Shown in pieces: positions 9,548 through 16,864 of a stretch of 43,003 bases of DNA. A model generated the notes under the pieces. That model was given only the letters and a program-made list of their open reading frames with translations. It was not told where the DNA came from and did not search any database. The stretch lies in contig CALCCA010000056.1 in assembly GCA_937899725.1 (NCBI GenBank), positions 1-43,003 on the forward strand, written 5' to 3'. This stretch comes from an uncultured Halomicronema sp. (GTDB lineage: Bacteria > Cyanobacteriota > Cyanobacteriia > Phormidesmidales > Phormidesmidaceae). How positions within the stretch are numbered: position 1 is the first letter of the stretch; every line of letters begins with the position of its first letter. A program made the position numbers and the translations under genes.

Positions 9548-10594
9548 ATGTCTTTGAAAGAACCCCTTATTCACTTTTGGCTTCCGTCCGAAATCTGGCC
9601 TTCTTCTTTTCCTGAGAGTGCTGAAAAGTTCATGTCGCGGAAAGGCTACGATAGTTGGATTGTCCAGACCTATTTACGGTTGAAAGAATCTGGCTTCAAT
9701 TGTGAAAAAGTTTCTCGCATCCCTGAAGAAGGAATTGTTGTAACTTACCGAGAGTTTCTTCCTTACGAGTATCGACCCAATCCACAACAGCTTCTCATCT
9801 GTGTTAAGGCAGACAAAAACCCACATCCTTACGCACAAATACACATCACGCACAACTATTCAGAGTCAAAAAGACCAAACTTGCAAATTTATTGCGTAAA
9901 CCCTGAAGAGTATTATCTTTTATGGGGACCACGCTATTACATTCCTCATTGGCCACAACCTGGATTAATTCCACGCAATCTTGAACGAGGAAACCGGATC
10001 CAAAATGTTGCATACTATGGAATATCTTTTAACCTTGCTCCAGAGCTGAAAACTCCAGAATGGAGGGACTTCTTACATTCTCTAGGTCTAAACTGGATTG
10101 TCGAACAGCGTCGAAACTATTGGCACAATTACGATGATATTGACGTAGTTGTTGCAGCTCGAGATTTCACGAACCAGTCAGGTTATCCATGGAAACCTGC
10201 CTCAAAGCTCTTCAATAGTTGGCGAGCAGGTGTTCCTGCCGTTTTAGGGGCAGAATCTGCCTTTCAAAGTATCAGAAAAAATGAATTGGATTTTCTTGAG
10301 ATCCGTTCCTATGAGGATGCAAAGCAGTCTTTGTTGAGATTACGAGACGAACCTGGGCTATATGGAAATATGCGAGAGAATAGTTTTGAACGTGCCTCTG
10401 AGGTTTCAATTGATCGTGTAGTAAAGCAGTGGACAACTTTTCTGTTAGATACTGCCGTTCCTATGTATGAAGACTGGAAATCAAAGTCCTCTCTTGAAAG
10501 ACGACTGTATTTCCTGGGCAGAGCATCTGCACAAAAAGCAAGTAGACTTCAAAGATATATCCTCAAACGTACCGAATCCCGTAAGTTCGCATGA
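9548..10594 (+). CDS. Putative GT-B-like glycosyltransferase, AT-rich
   Basis: A 348-residue protein with no confident family match. The segment KPASKLFNSWRAGVPAVLG at residues 216-234, followed by E-S-A-F, resembles the donor-sugar-binding loop of GT-B glycosyltransferases. The helix after it (YEDAKQSLLRLRDEP) also fits that fold. No signal peptide or membrane segment is seen; a basic C-terminal tail could touch the membrane. A good ribosome-binding site, GGAGAG, lies 6 nt before the ATG. Base composition is markedly more AT-rich than its neighbours and it contains no GCGATCGC, suggesting acquisition. It is 51 bp from ppx and starts a short AT-rich island. Confidence 0.6.
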   Translation: MSLKEPLIHFWLPSEIWPSSFPESAEKFMSRKGYDSWIVQTYLRLKESGFNCEKVSRIPEEGIVVTYREFLPYEYRPNPQQLLICVKADKNPHPYAQIHITHNYSESKRPNLQIYCVNPEEYYLLWGPRYYIPHWPQPGLIPRNLERGNRIQNVAYYGISFNLAPELKTPEWRDFLHSLGLNWIVEQRRNYWHNYDDIDVVVAARDFTNQSGYPWKPASKLFNSWRAGVPAVLGAESAFQSIRKNELDFLEIRSYEDAKQSLLRLRDEPGLYGNMRENSFERASEVSIDRVVKQWTTFLLDTAVPMYEDWKSKSSLERRLYFLGRASAQKASRLQRYILKRTESRKFA

Positions 10595-10919
10595 TGAGGA
10601 ATGAACATTCAACATAAGGTTACAGGTATACGTGGAAGAGAACCCGAAAATCTTTGCTGATCTTTCCGACTTTTCCAGCGTGAATTTTTATCAGAAGTAC
10701 TCTTTTCAAGAGTACAAAGCTAACTTGAACACAAGATAGACCTATTGTGAAATACTGATAAAAATCGCTAAAAGCTTCTTTGAGAGCGACTTCTGAGGAA
10801 TTTCCATCAAAAATCATGAAAATCTTGTCTCAAAAGCGCTTCGAGGATTTCTGAACTTAATTCACAACAACTCTAATTAGTTTTGCTCCAAGCTAGCTTT
10901 TTGACGCCAACAACAAGGC
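10595..10919. other. AT-rich gene-less stretch with a long structured inverted repeat
   Basis: A 325-bp gap between the glycosyltransferase and rpmF. It contains a 65-codon minus-strand ORF (10620-10817) that I judge to be chance, because the stretch is dominated by the nested inverted repeat at 10670-10774 described separately. The composition continues the AT-rich island; the GC level recovers near rpmF. Confidence 0.5.
10670..10774. repeat. Bulged long inverted repeat with two internal hairpins (candidate structured RNA or miniature mobile element)
   Basis: The right arm 10755-10774 (CTGATAAAAATCGCTAAAAG) is complementary along all 20 bases to the left arm, read as three blocks: 10684-10694 (11 bp), 10677-10680 (4 bp) and 10670-10674 (5 bp). 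The left arm has small bulges TGA and CC. Inside lie a perfect 8-bp hairpin with a 3-nt loop (10697-10704 with 10708-10715) and a weaker one (CACAA 10730-10734 with TTGTG 10745-10749). Together they would form a three-way junction in RNA. Neither strand has a U-tract after the structure, so it is not a typical terminator. Strand and function are unknown. Confidence 0.55.
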
Positions 10920-11096
10920 TTACTCTTCGTCGTCTTCCTCTTCATCCGTGGGATAGACGAATCCTTTGGAACGACCGGTGAGTACGGACTTGCCTTGAGA
11001 AAGGGCTTTCTGAGCTTGCAGCGCTGCAGTGCGCTTCCAGTGCGCCTTGCGCTGATCACGCTTACCTTTTGAGGTTTTCTTCTTGGGAACCGCCAT
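10920..11096 (-). CDS. rpmF: 50S ribosomal protein bL32
   Basis: A 58-residue protein ([20 protein letters not shown] at the start). The [10 protein letters not shown] opening and the basic R-K-A-H-W-K-R segment are the L32 signature. The C-terminus is very acidic (TDEEEDDEE), as in cyanobacterial and plastid L32. The zinc-binding cysteines of some L32 proteins are absent. The coordinates come from direct translation of the minus strand: ATG at 11096 and TAA at 10920-10922. An overlapping 60-codon ORF in another frame is a shadow. It is a component of the large ribosomal subunit. It lies 111 bp downstream of an exported-protein gene on the same strand. Confidence 0.95.
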   Translation of the reverse strand: MAVPKKKTSKGKRDQRKAHWKRTAALQAQKALSQGKSVLTGRSKGFVYPTDEEEDDEE

Positions 11097-11207
11097 GATC
11101 GCTAAAAACTTGACAACCTTTCAATAGTAGCACCGTCGTCGAAGAGAAACTGACAGTTTATTGACTCTCTCGGCATGTTCATCAAGGCTCCGTTATGGAT
11201 GCAGCCG

Positions 11208-11639
11208 CTATAAGTCCAGCAGCGTTGAAGCACTGTCGTAATAGCGGGCCCAATACTGTGGATCGGGTCTTTCTTGCCATTCGCTGCGGGTAACTTGCGC
11301 TTCTAGTACTGGAATGGCAATCCCCTGATTTTCGCCCACGATGGTAATGACCACCTCAGAGGTGAGCACGTCGGCATCGAAGCTGCGTTGAATGCCCGCG
11401 CGGGCTACTGCCTCACTCTGGCGCAAAAAGGTGTCGTAGCTTTCATTTGGGTTGCGAATGACAAACAGAGTCACTCGGGCCGTGTAGGCGTGAGCCACCT
11501 GAGGTGTATTGAGCACAGTGGCTAGAGCGATCGCGCTGCCGCTGGCGGCAAACATCGCGAGACTGAGCCCACTCGACCACAATCCTCGTCCAGCTTGCTT
11601 AAACGGAGCTGAACAGGAGGTTTTCAGAAGAGACATCAT
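11208..11639 (-). CDS. Exported protein with Sec signal peptide, unknown function
   Basis: 143 residues from the ATG at 11639, chosen because GGAGAAG lies 6 nt upstream; the open frame extends 15 codons further to 11684 without a comparable site. The N-terminus has a basic region (KQAGR), a hydrophobic core (LSLAMFAASGSAIALATVL) and a probable cleavage site at AHA before YTARV. The mature part is about 90 residues, rich in Val and Ser, with VTLFVIRNPNESYDTFLRQSE and IVGENQGIAIPVLEAQVTR as notable strands. No known domain is recognised. It is likely periplasmic or thylakoid-lumenal. It is divergent from the caspase-like gene. Confidence 0.75.
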   Translation of the reverse strand: MMSLLKTSCSAPFKQAGRGLWSSGLSLAMFAASGSAIALATVLNTPQVAHAYTARVTLFVIRNPNESYDTFLRQSEAVARAGIQRSFDADVLTSEVVITIVGENQGIAIPVLEAQVTRSEWQERPDPQYWARYYDSASTLLDL

Positions 11640-11940
11640 GGCAGGCTTCTCCAGCGGTGACGAGTGTGTCGGCAGCAGCCACACAGTTGACAGCGCCTTA
11701 AACTTAGCGGTTGTCTAATCGGTCGTCAATGCTCACGCTGATCTGAAGGTGATCTGGCAAATTAAAGTTATTTGGCAAAGCGGTTCAAAAGCCATTAGCT
11801 CGCTAGAATGAGCATCGTTTTAGAGGGTTTGTGTTATCGTCTGTTGTCATCCTCTGGCTTCAGCACAGCCCGAGTAATGATGGCTGCCCGCCAAGGCGAG
11901 GGTGAGCGGCTGAAGACGCGTATCGGGGCAAGGCAACTTA

Positions 11941-13943
11941 TGGCTAATCATTGGGCTCTCCTCATCGGGATTAATCAATATAAGGCGCTGCAGCCTTTGA
12001 TGTATGCACAGCCTGATGCCGTTGCTCTGCGCAACTTCTTTGTTGATGAGCTGGGGGTGCCGGTCAACCAGTGCACGCTGTTGACGGATGTCTCCGCGGC
12101 GATCGACCCCCACGCTTATGCCCCCTTGCGCCAAGAAATCGAGGGCCGGTTGCGAACCCTTTGTCGCGAACAGGTGCAGCCTGGTGATTTACTCTGGGTC
12201 TTTTTTAGCGGCTGTGGCTTAACCGAGGCCGGTCAGGACTATTGGATGACCCTCGACTCTGAGCCAACGCAGCTGGCCGAGACCGCGATCGCCCTGTCGA
12301 GCATTTTTGACATTTTAAGTACGGCTAAGACTGATCAGATTTTGCTGGTCATGGATATGAACCGGAGCCAGGGGGCCGTGGGTCATCGCCAGATTGGTGC
12401 TCAAAGCCTCACCCTCGCCAAAGACTACGGCATCACTACCTATTTATCCTGCCAGCCCGACCAGTTTTCCCACGAGACCATGTATCTGCGCCATGGTCTG
12501 TTTACCAAGGCTTTGCTGGAAGGCTTACGGTATCACGGCTGCATCACGGCCTCTCAGCTGGCGGCTTATCTCGGCGATCGCGTCCCGGAATTGTGTGAAC
12601 ACCACTGCCGCCCTGTTCAAAATCCGGTCACCGCCATCTCGCCGGCTCAAAAATTCATGATGATCGTGCCCGCGGAGGGAATTGCCCATCTATCGGTGAC
12701 TGAAGGGGCGACGGCCAACCTGCATGCGGGGATCGCGGCTGCCGCCTCGCCTCCAGAGGCGGTGACTGTTCCCACCTCACCGGAGCCAGGCCTCACGCCG
12801 ACCTTACCCCCGTTGCCAGAGACGGGAGGAAATCAAGGTTTTACCCCGCTGACTCCGCCTGCCTCTGTCGAGCATCCCGGCAAAGTCGAAGCAGCACCAG
12901 AGCCCCCGCGAGGCGGAGCGCTCGTAACGACCCCTGACCCAGCGGAACTGGATGAAGCTGGCGATACTACCTTATTTGGGAGTCTCTTAAAGTGGGTTGT
13001 GGCCGCCGCGGCTTTGGCCTTTTTGGCGGGTGTTTTCTTACGCTATCAATCGGTTTTATTCAATGGTGGGGAGCGGGCAGAGCGCGCTGAGGAAGCGACC
13101 GATCTTGAGACGGGTGGTGATACCGAAGCTTCTGGTGACACCGTTCCGACTGAAGGTGAGCCGGGTGAGCCGCTGTTTCCCCCGGATATTGACCCGGTGG
13201 AAGCGGGCAAAAATGCGCTGCAGCGGGCAGAAGAGGCGATCACCGCCAATCGCTATGGCGAGGCGCGCGCCTGGCTGACTCAAGTGCCACCAGAGCTGCA
13301 GGATAATAACTACCAATCACTACTCCAGCAGGCTAATAGTGAAGTTGCCGAAGCGGCGGCGCGCAATCAAGATATTTTGAACAACGCGCGGCAAATCATT
13401 CAACCGGCGTCGGCGTCTATGTTTAACGACGCAATTGAGCAGGCCCGCCAGGTGCCTCCCGAAGATCCCTTTTACGACCAGGCCCAAGCCGACATCGCTC
13501 GCTGGGGTCAGGTGATTTTAGATTTAGCCGAAGGCCGCGCCGCCAGCGGTGATATCAACGGGGCAATCGCCGCCGCTAGGCTGGTGCCCACCGATCAACC
13601 GCAGGTCGCCGAGGCGGCGGCGCAACGCATTGCAACCTGGGAACGTCAAATCGGCAATCAAGACCTGATTCGGCAGGCCCAAAACTCGCTACAGCCGGGC
13701 CAGGCCAGCTCGTTTAACAATGCGATTCGCTCACTGCAGACCATCATGCCTGATCAACCAGGCTACGCCGCCGCTCAAGACCAGATCAATCAGTGGAGCG
13801 GCGATATTCTCGCTATCTCTCGGGCTCGGGCGGCTCAGGGCGATTTGGGTGGGGCGATCGCCGCTGCCGAACTCGTTCCCGAGGGGACGGCAGCTTTTGA
13901 GCAAGCGCGTCAAGAGATCGAGCGCTGGCAAGGACAACAATAG
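11941..13943 (+). CDS. Caspase-like (C14/orthocaspase) protein lacking both catalytic residues, membrane-anchored
   Basis: 667 residues from the ATG at 11941, where the fold begins MANHWALLIGINQY; the frame is open from 11808. Residues 1-245 form a caspase p20-like domain: ALLIGINQYKALQPLMYAQPD, then VFFSGCGL at 88-94, where the usual SGHG histidine is Cys92, then LLVMDMNRSQG at 135-145, where the usual DxC cysteine is Asn141. Both dyad residues are thus changed, predicting no protease activity. A Pro/Thr-rich linker spans 246-345 and one membrane segment lies near 350-370. An acidic spacer leads to a helical region with two tandem copies of a roughly 93-residue repeat (about 478-570 and 575-664). 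Orthocaspases are common in cyanobacteria; this may act as a scaffold or regulator (inference). Confidence 0.85.
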
Positions 13944-14308
13944 CCAGCGCCTGAGGATGCGATGTGTCTGACTAGAGTCATGGCACCCGTCAGCCGCTCG
14001 GCCCCTCATCGATTTATTGATTTTTCATAGTGCTGCGATCCGCTTTCGAGATACACTCTCAGCGTTAGTGACCGTCTTGGCCTCAGAACCTCACTAGCCA
14101 AAATGCTTCCTGACTCAATGAGTTGGTCCCAATTTTGGCGGGCTCGTTCGTGCCAGCGCGTCAGATTCTTACAGAGTGGTGCAAACGACTGCACATCTCG
14201 GGTGACTGCCGACGGCTCAGCTTTCTTCAACCGCCCGATGTCTAGATGGCGATCGCTTGATGGTCATCACAGCTCCCGAAGTCAAGATTCCCCCTTGTTT
14301 TATCCCGC
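13944..14308. other. Intergenic region upstream of the rfb/glycan operon
   Basis: A 365-bp gap between the caspase-like gene and rfbC. A 74-codon minus-strand ORF (14006-14230) has no recognisable features and is low confidence. An 8-bp inverted repeat (GCCAAAAT 14097-14104 with ATTTTGGC 14132-14139) encloses a second small stem (GACtCAA with TTGGTC). This is suggestive of a leader or terminator hairpin, but repeats this short are expected by chance. The promoter of the operon must lie here; no clear pair of boxes was seen. Confidence 0.4.
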
Positions 14309-14857
14309 ATGAACGTTATTTCTACCGACATCCCCGAGGTTTTGATTCTCGAACCGCAGATCTATGGGGACGATCGCGGCTTTTTTATGGAAAGCTTTAA
14401 CCATCAAGTGTTTGCTGACAAAACAGGATTACAGCGACAGTTTGTGCAAGACAACCATTCCCGCTCGAAGGGCGGCATTTTGCGCGGCCTGCATTATCAG
14501 ATCCAGTCGCCACAGGGCAAGCTTTTGCGCGTGATCAAGGGTGAAATCTTTGACGTGGCGGTGGATATTCGCCGCCAGTCCCCCACTTTTGGCCAGTGGG
14601 TGGGGGTCACTCTCTCGGACGGCAATCATCGCCAGCTCTGGGTCCCCGAAGGGTTTGCCCATGGCTTTTATGTGGTGTCTGACAGTGCGGATGTGCTGTA
14701 CAAAACGACCGACTACTACGCCCCTCAGCATGAACGCACCATTATTTGGAACGACGAAAAGTTGGGGATTTCCTGGCCGCTAGCGGGCCAAGCCCCTGTG
14801 TTGTCAGCGAAAGACCAGCAGGGCGATCGCCTCGCAGTCGCTGAGGTTTTTGCCTGA
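14309..14857 (+). CDS. rfbC: dTDP-4-dehydrorhamnose 3,5-epimerase
   Basis: 182 residues, the usual RmlC length. It epimerises C3 and C5 of dTDP-4-keto-6-deoxyglucose. The cupin core is visible: EPQIYGDDRGFFMESFN near residues 15-31, QDNHSRSKGGILRGLHYQ with catalytic His62, DVAVDIRRQSPTFGQW near 87, and WVPEGFAHGFYVVSD near 112. The stop overlaps the start of rfbD as TGATG, indicating translational coupling. It is the first gene of the plus-strand glycan locus. Confidence 0.96.
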   Translation: MNVISTDIPEVLILEPQIYGDDRGFFMESFNHQVFADKTGLQRQFVQDNHSRSKGGILRGLHYQIQSPQGKLLRVIKGEIFDVAVDIRRQSPTFGQWVGVTLSDGNHRQLWVPEGFAHGFYVVSDSADVLYKTTDYYAPQHERTIIWNDEKLGISWPLAGQAPVLSAKDQQGDRLAVAEVFA

Positions 14858-15744
14858 TGAAAATCTTGCTGATCGGCAGTCAGGGACAGGTGGGGCAAGC
14901 CTTAGCGAAAACCCTGCCCGCGATCGGAGATTTAGTAGCCTGGAGCCGCGCGGATCTTGACCTGACGCAGGTGGAGCAAATTGGGCCTCAGGTCATTGCG
15001 CAGCAACCCGATGTGATTGTCAACGCCGCGGCTTATACGGCCGTTGATCGCGCCGAGAGCGAACCGGCACTGGCCCACCAGATCAACGCTGAAGTCCCGC
15101 AGCGGTTGGCGCAAGCGGCCAGCGAGTGCGGTGCCAAGCTGGTACACCTCTCAACCGATTATGTCTTCAACGGGCAAAAAAATCGGCCCTATCAAACCAC
15201 CGATGTGGCCCAGCCATTGGGCATCTATGGGCAATCAAAGCACGCCGGCGAGCTGGCGGTGCAGACCCATTGCCAGCAGCATGCAATTTTACGGACGGCT
15301 TGGGTGTATGGTGCTGCCGGCTCCGGCAATTTCGTTAAAACGATGCTACGCCTGGGGGCCGCCAGGCCGACGCTAAATGTCGTCTACGATCAAGTCGGCA
15401 GTCCGACCTGGTCTGAAGATATCGCTCAGGCCGTAACGCGGCTAATCCCCCAATTAGCCGCTGCCACCTTTGGCACCTACCATTTCACCAACAGCGGCGT
15501 CACAAGCTGGTATGATTTCGCAGTTGCTATTTTTGAAGAGGCCGCACTGTTAGCGTTACCGCTGACGGTCACTGAGGTGAAGCCAATCACCAGCGATCGC
15601 TATCCCACCCCAGCGCAGCGACCGGCCTACTCGGTGCTCGCTGGCGAGAAGCTCGCCGCCTTGATTGGGCAAACTGCCCCCCACTGGCGCTTAAGTCTGA
15701 GGCACATGCTCAGAGACTATCTGCCGACCCTGTCGCAGCCTTAA
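14857..15744 (+). CDS. rfbD: dTDP-4-dehydrorhamnose reductase
   Basis: 295 residues with an N-terminal Rossmann motif MKILLIGSQGQVGQAL, the family segment DVIVNAAAYTAVDRAESEP near residues 51-69, HLSTDYVFNG near 97, and the YxxxK catalytic pair in GIYGQSKHAGE near 125. The late D-Q-x-G-S-P-T motif (VYDQVGSPTWSEDIA) is diagnostic for RmlD. It reduces dTDP-4-keto-L-rhamnose to dTDP-L-rhamnose with NAD(P)H. It overlaps rfbC by one base and lies 17 bp before rfbA. Confidence 0.96.
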   Translation: MKILLIGSQGQVGQALAKTLPAIGDLVAWSRADLDLTQVEQIGPQVIAQQPDVIVNAAAYTAVDRAESEPALAHQINAEVPQRLAQAASECGAKLVHLSTDYVFNGQKNRPYQTTDVAQPLGIYGQSKHAGELAVQTHCQQHAILRTAWVYGAAGSGNFVKTMLRLGAARPTLNVVYDQVGSPTWSEDIAQAVTRLIPQLAAATFGTYHFTNSGVTSWYDFAVAIFEEAALLALPLTVTEVKPITSDRYPTPAQRPAYSVLAGEKLAALIGQTAPHWRLSLRHMLRDYLPTLSQP

Positions 15745-15761
15745 CTGCAGATCAAATCGTC

Positions 15762-16841
15762 ATGGATATGAAAGCGCTAATTTTATCAGGGGGCCGAGGC
15801 ACGCGTTTGCGGCCCTTGACCTACACGGGCGCCAAGCAGCTCGTGCCGGTGGTGAATAAGCCGATTCTCTGGTACGGCATTGAGCAGATCGTCGCCGCCG
15901 GGATTACCGACATCGGCATCATCGTGAGTCCTGAAACCGGGGAAGCCATTCGCCAGGCTACTGGCGACGGCACGCAGTTTGGCGCTCAGATCACTTACAT
16001 TTTGCAAAGCAGCCCCGACGGGTTAGCCCATGCCGTGAAGGTGGCCCAGCCCTTTTTGCAAGACTCGCCGTTTCTGATGTATTTGGGCGATAATCTGATT
16101 CGCGATCGCCTCACCAGCTTTGTCGACCAATTCGTCAAACAGTCGTTAGATGCCTTGATTCTGTTGAAACAGGTGCCCAACCCCACCGCCTTTGGGGTTG
16201 CGGTGCTTAACGATCAAGGTCAAGTCACGCAGCTGCTCGAAAAACCTCAAAATCCCCCTTCGAATCTCGCTCTAGTTGGGGTCTATCTCTTTTCCCCCAC
16301 CATCCACACAGTCATTGAAAGTCTAAAACCTTCTAACCGAGGTGAACTCGAGATTACAGATGCGATTCAAGCGTTAGTCAATGCCGACAAAGCCGTTATG
16401 GCGCAACCCTTGCAGGGGTGGTGGCTGGATACAGGCAAAAAAGATGACCTCTTGGCCGCCAATCAAATTATCTTAGATGAAACGCCGGGCAGTGAAATCG
16501 CTGGACACATTGATGAGGCCACTCAAATCAGCGGTCGCGTTCGCGTTGGCGCCAATAGCCAAGTCATCAATTCCACGATTCGTGGCCCCGTGGCAATCGG
16601 GCAAAACTGCCATATTGAGAACTGCTTCGTTGGCTCTTACAGCAGTATTGCCGACGGCGTCAGAATGGTTGACGTCGAGATGGATCACAGCGTCGTGCTC
16701 GAAGGCGCTGTGATTGAAGAGTTGCACCAGCGCATTGTCGACAGCCTAATTGGCCGCCGGGCCCGGCTCGTTCACAGCCCGAAGCGGCCTAAAGCTTCGC
16801 GATTTATGATTGGCGATGACTGTGTTTTAGAACTCACCTGA
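15762..16841 (+). CDS. rfbA: Glucose-1-phosphate thymidylyltransferase, long form
   Basis: 359 residues; the ATG at 15768 is an equally good start because homologs begin MKALILSGG. The nucleotidyltransferase motif LSGGRGTRLRPLTYTGAKQL, the MYLGDN metal site near residue 106 and EKPQNPPS near 164 are present. From about 240 a left-handed beta-helix region (repeated I/V-G-x-x-x hexapeptides such as SGRVRVGANSQVINSTIRG) follows. This places it in the long RmlA class rather than the 290-residue type. It makes dTDP-glucose from dTTP and glucose-1-phosphate, the first step for rhamnose. It follows rfbD closely in the operon. Confidence 0.94.
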   Translation: MDMKALILSGGRGTRLRPLTYTGAKQLVPVVNKPILWYGIEQIVAAGITDIGIIVSPETGEAIRQATGDGTQFGAQITYILQSSPDGLAHAVKVAQPFLQDSPFLMYLGDNLIRDRLTSFVDQFVKQSLDALILLKQVPNPTAFGVAVLNDQGQVTQLLEKPQNPPSNLALVGVYLFSPTIHTVIESLKPSNRGELEITDAIQALVNADKAVMAQPLQGWWLDTGKKDDLLAANQIILDETPGSEIAGHIDEATQISGRVRVGANSQVINSTIRGPVAIGQNCHIENCFVGSYSSIADGVRMVDVEMDHSVVLEGAVIEELHQRIVDSLIGRRARLVHSPKRPKASRFMIGDDCVLELT

Positions 16842-16864
16842 ATTTCCCCTTTAGCGAGACCCCA

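Noticed and set aside
10620-10817. 65-codon minus-strand ORF
   Set aside because: It runs through the structured inverted repeat, has no ribosome-binding site seen, and has no recognisable content in AT-rich DNA.
10877-11059. 60-codon minus-strand ORF over rpmF
   Set aside because: It is out of frame with the clear L32 gene at 10920-11096.
14006-14230. 74-codon minus-strand ORF upstream of rfbC
   Set aside because: No motif, no membrane segment, and it would run against the operon promoter region. It was kept only as a note in the intergenic entry.
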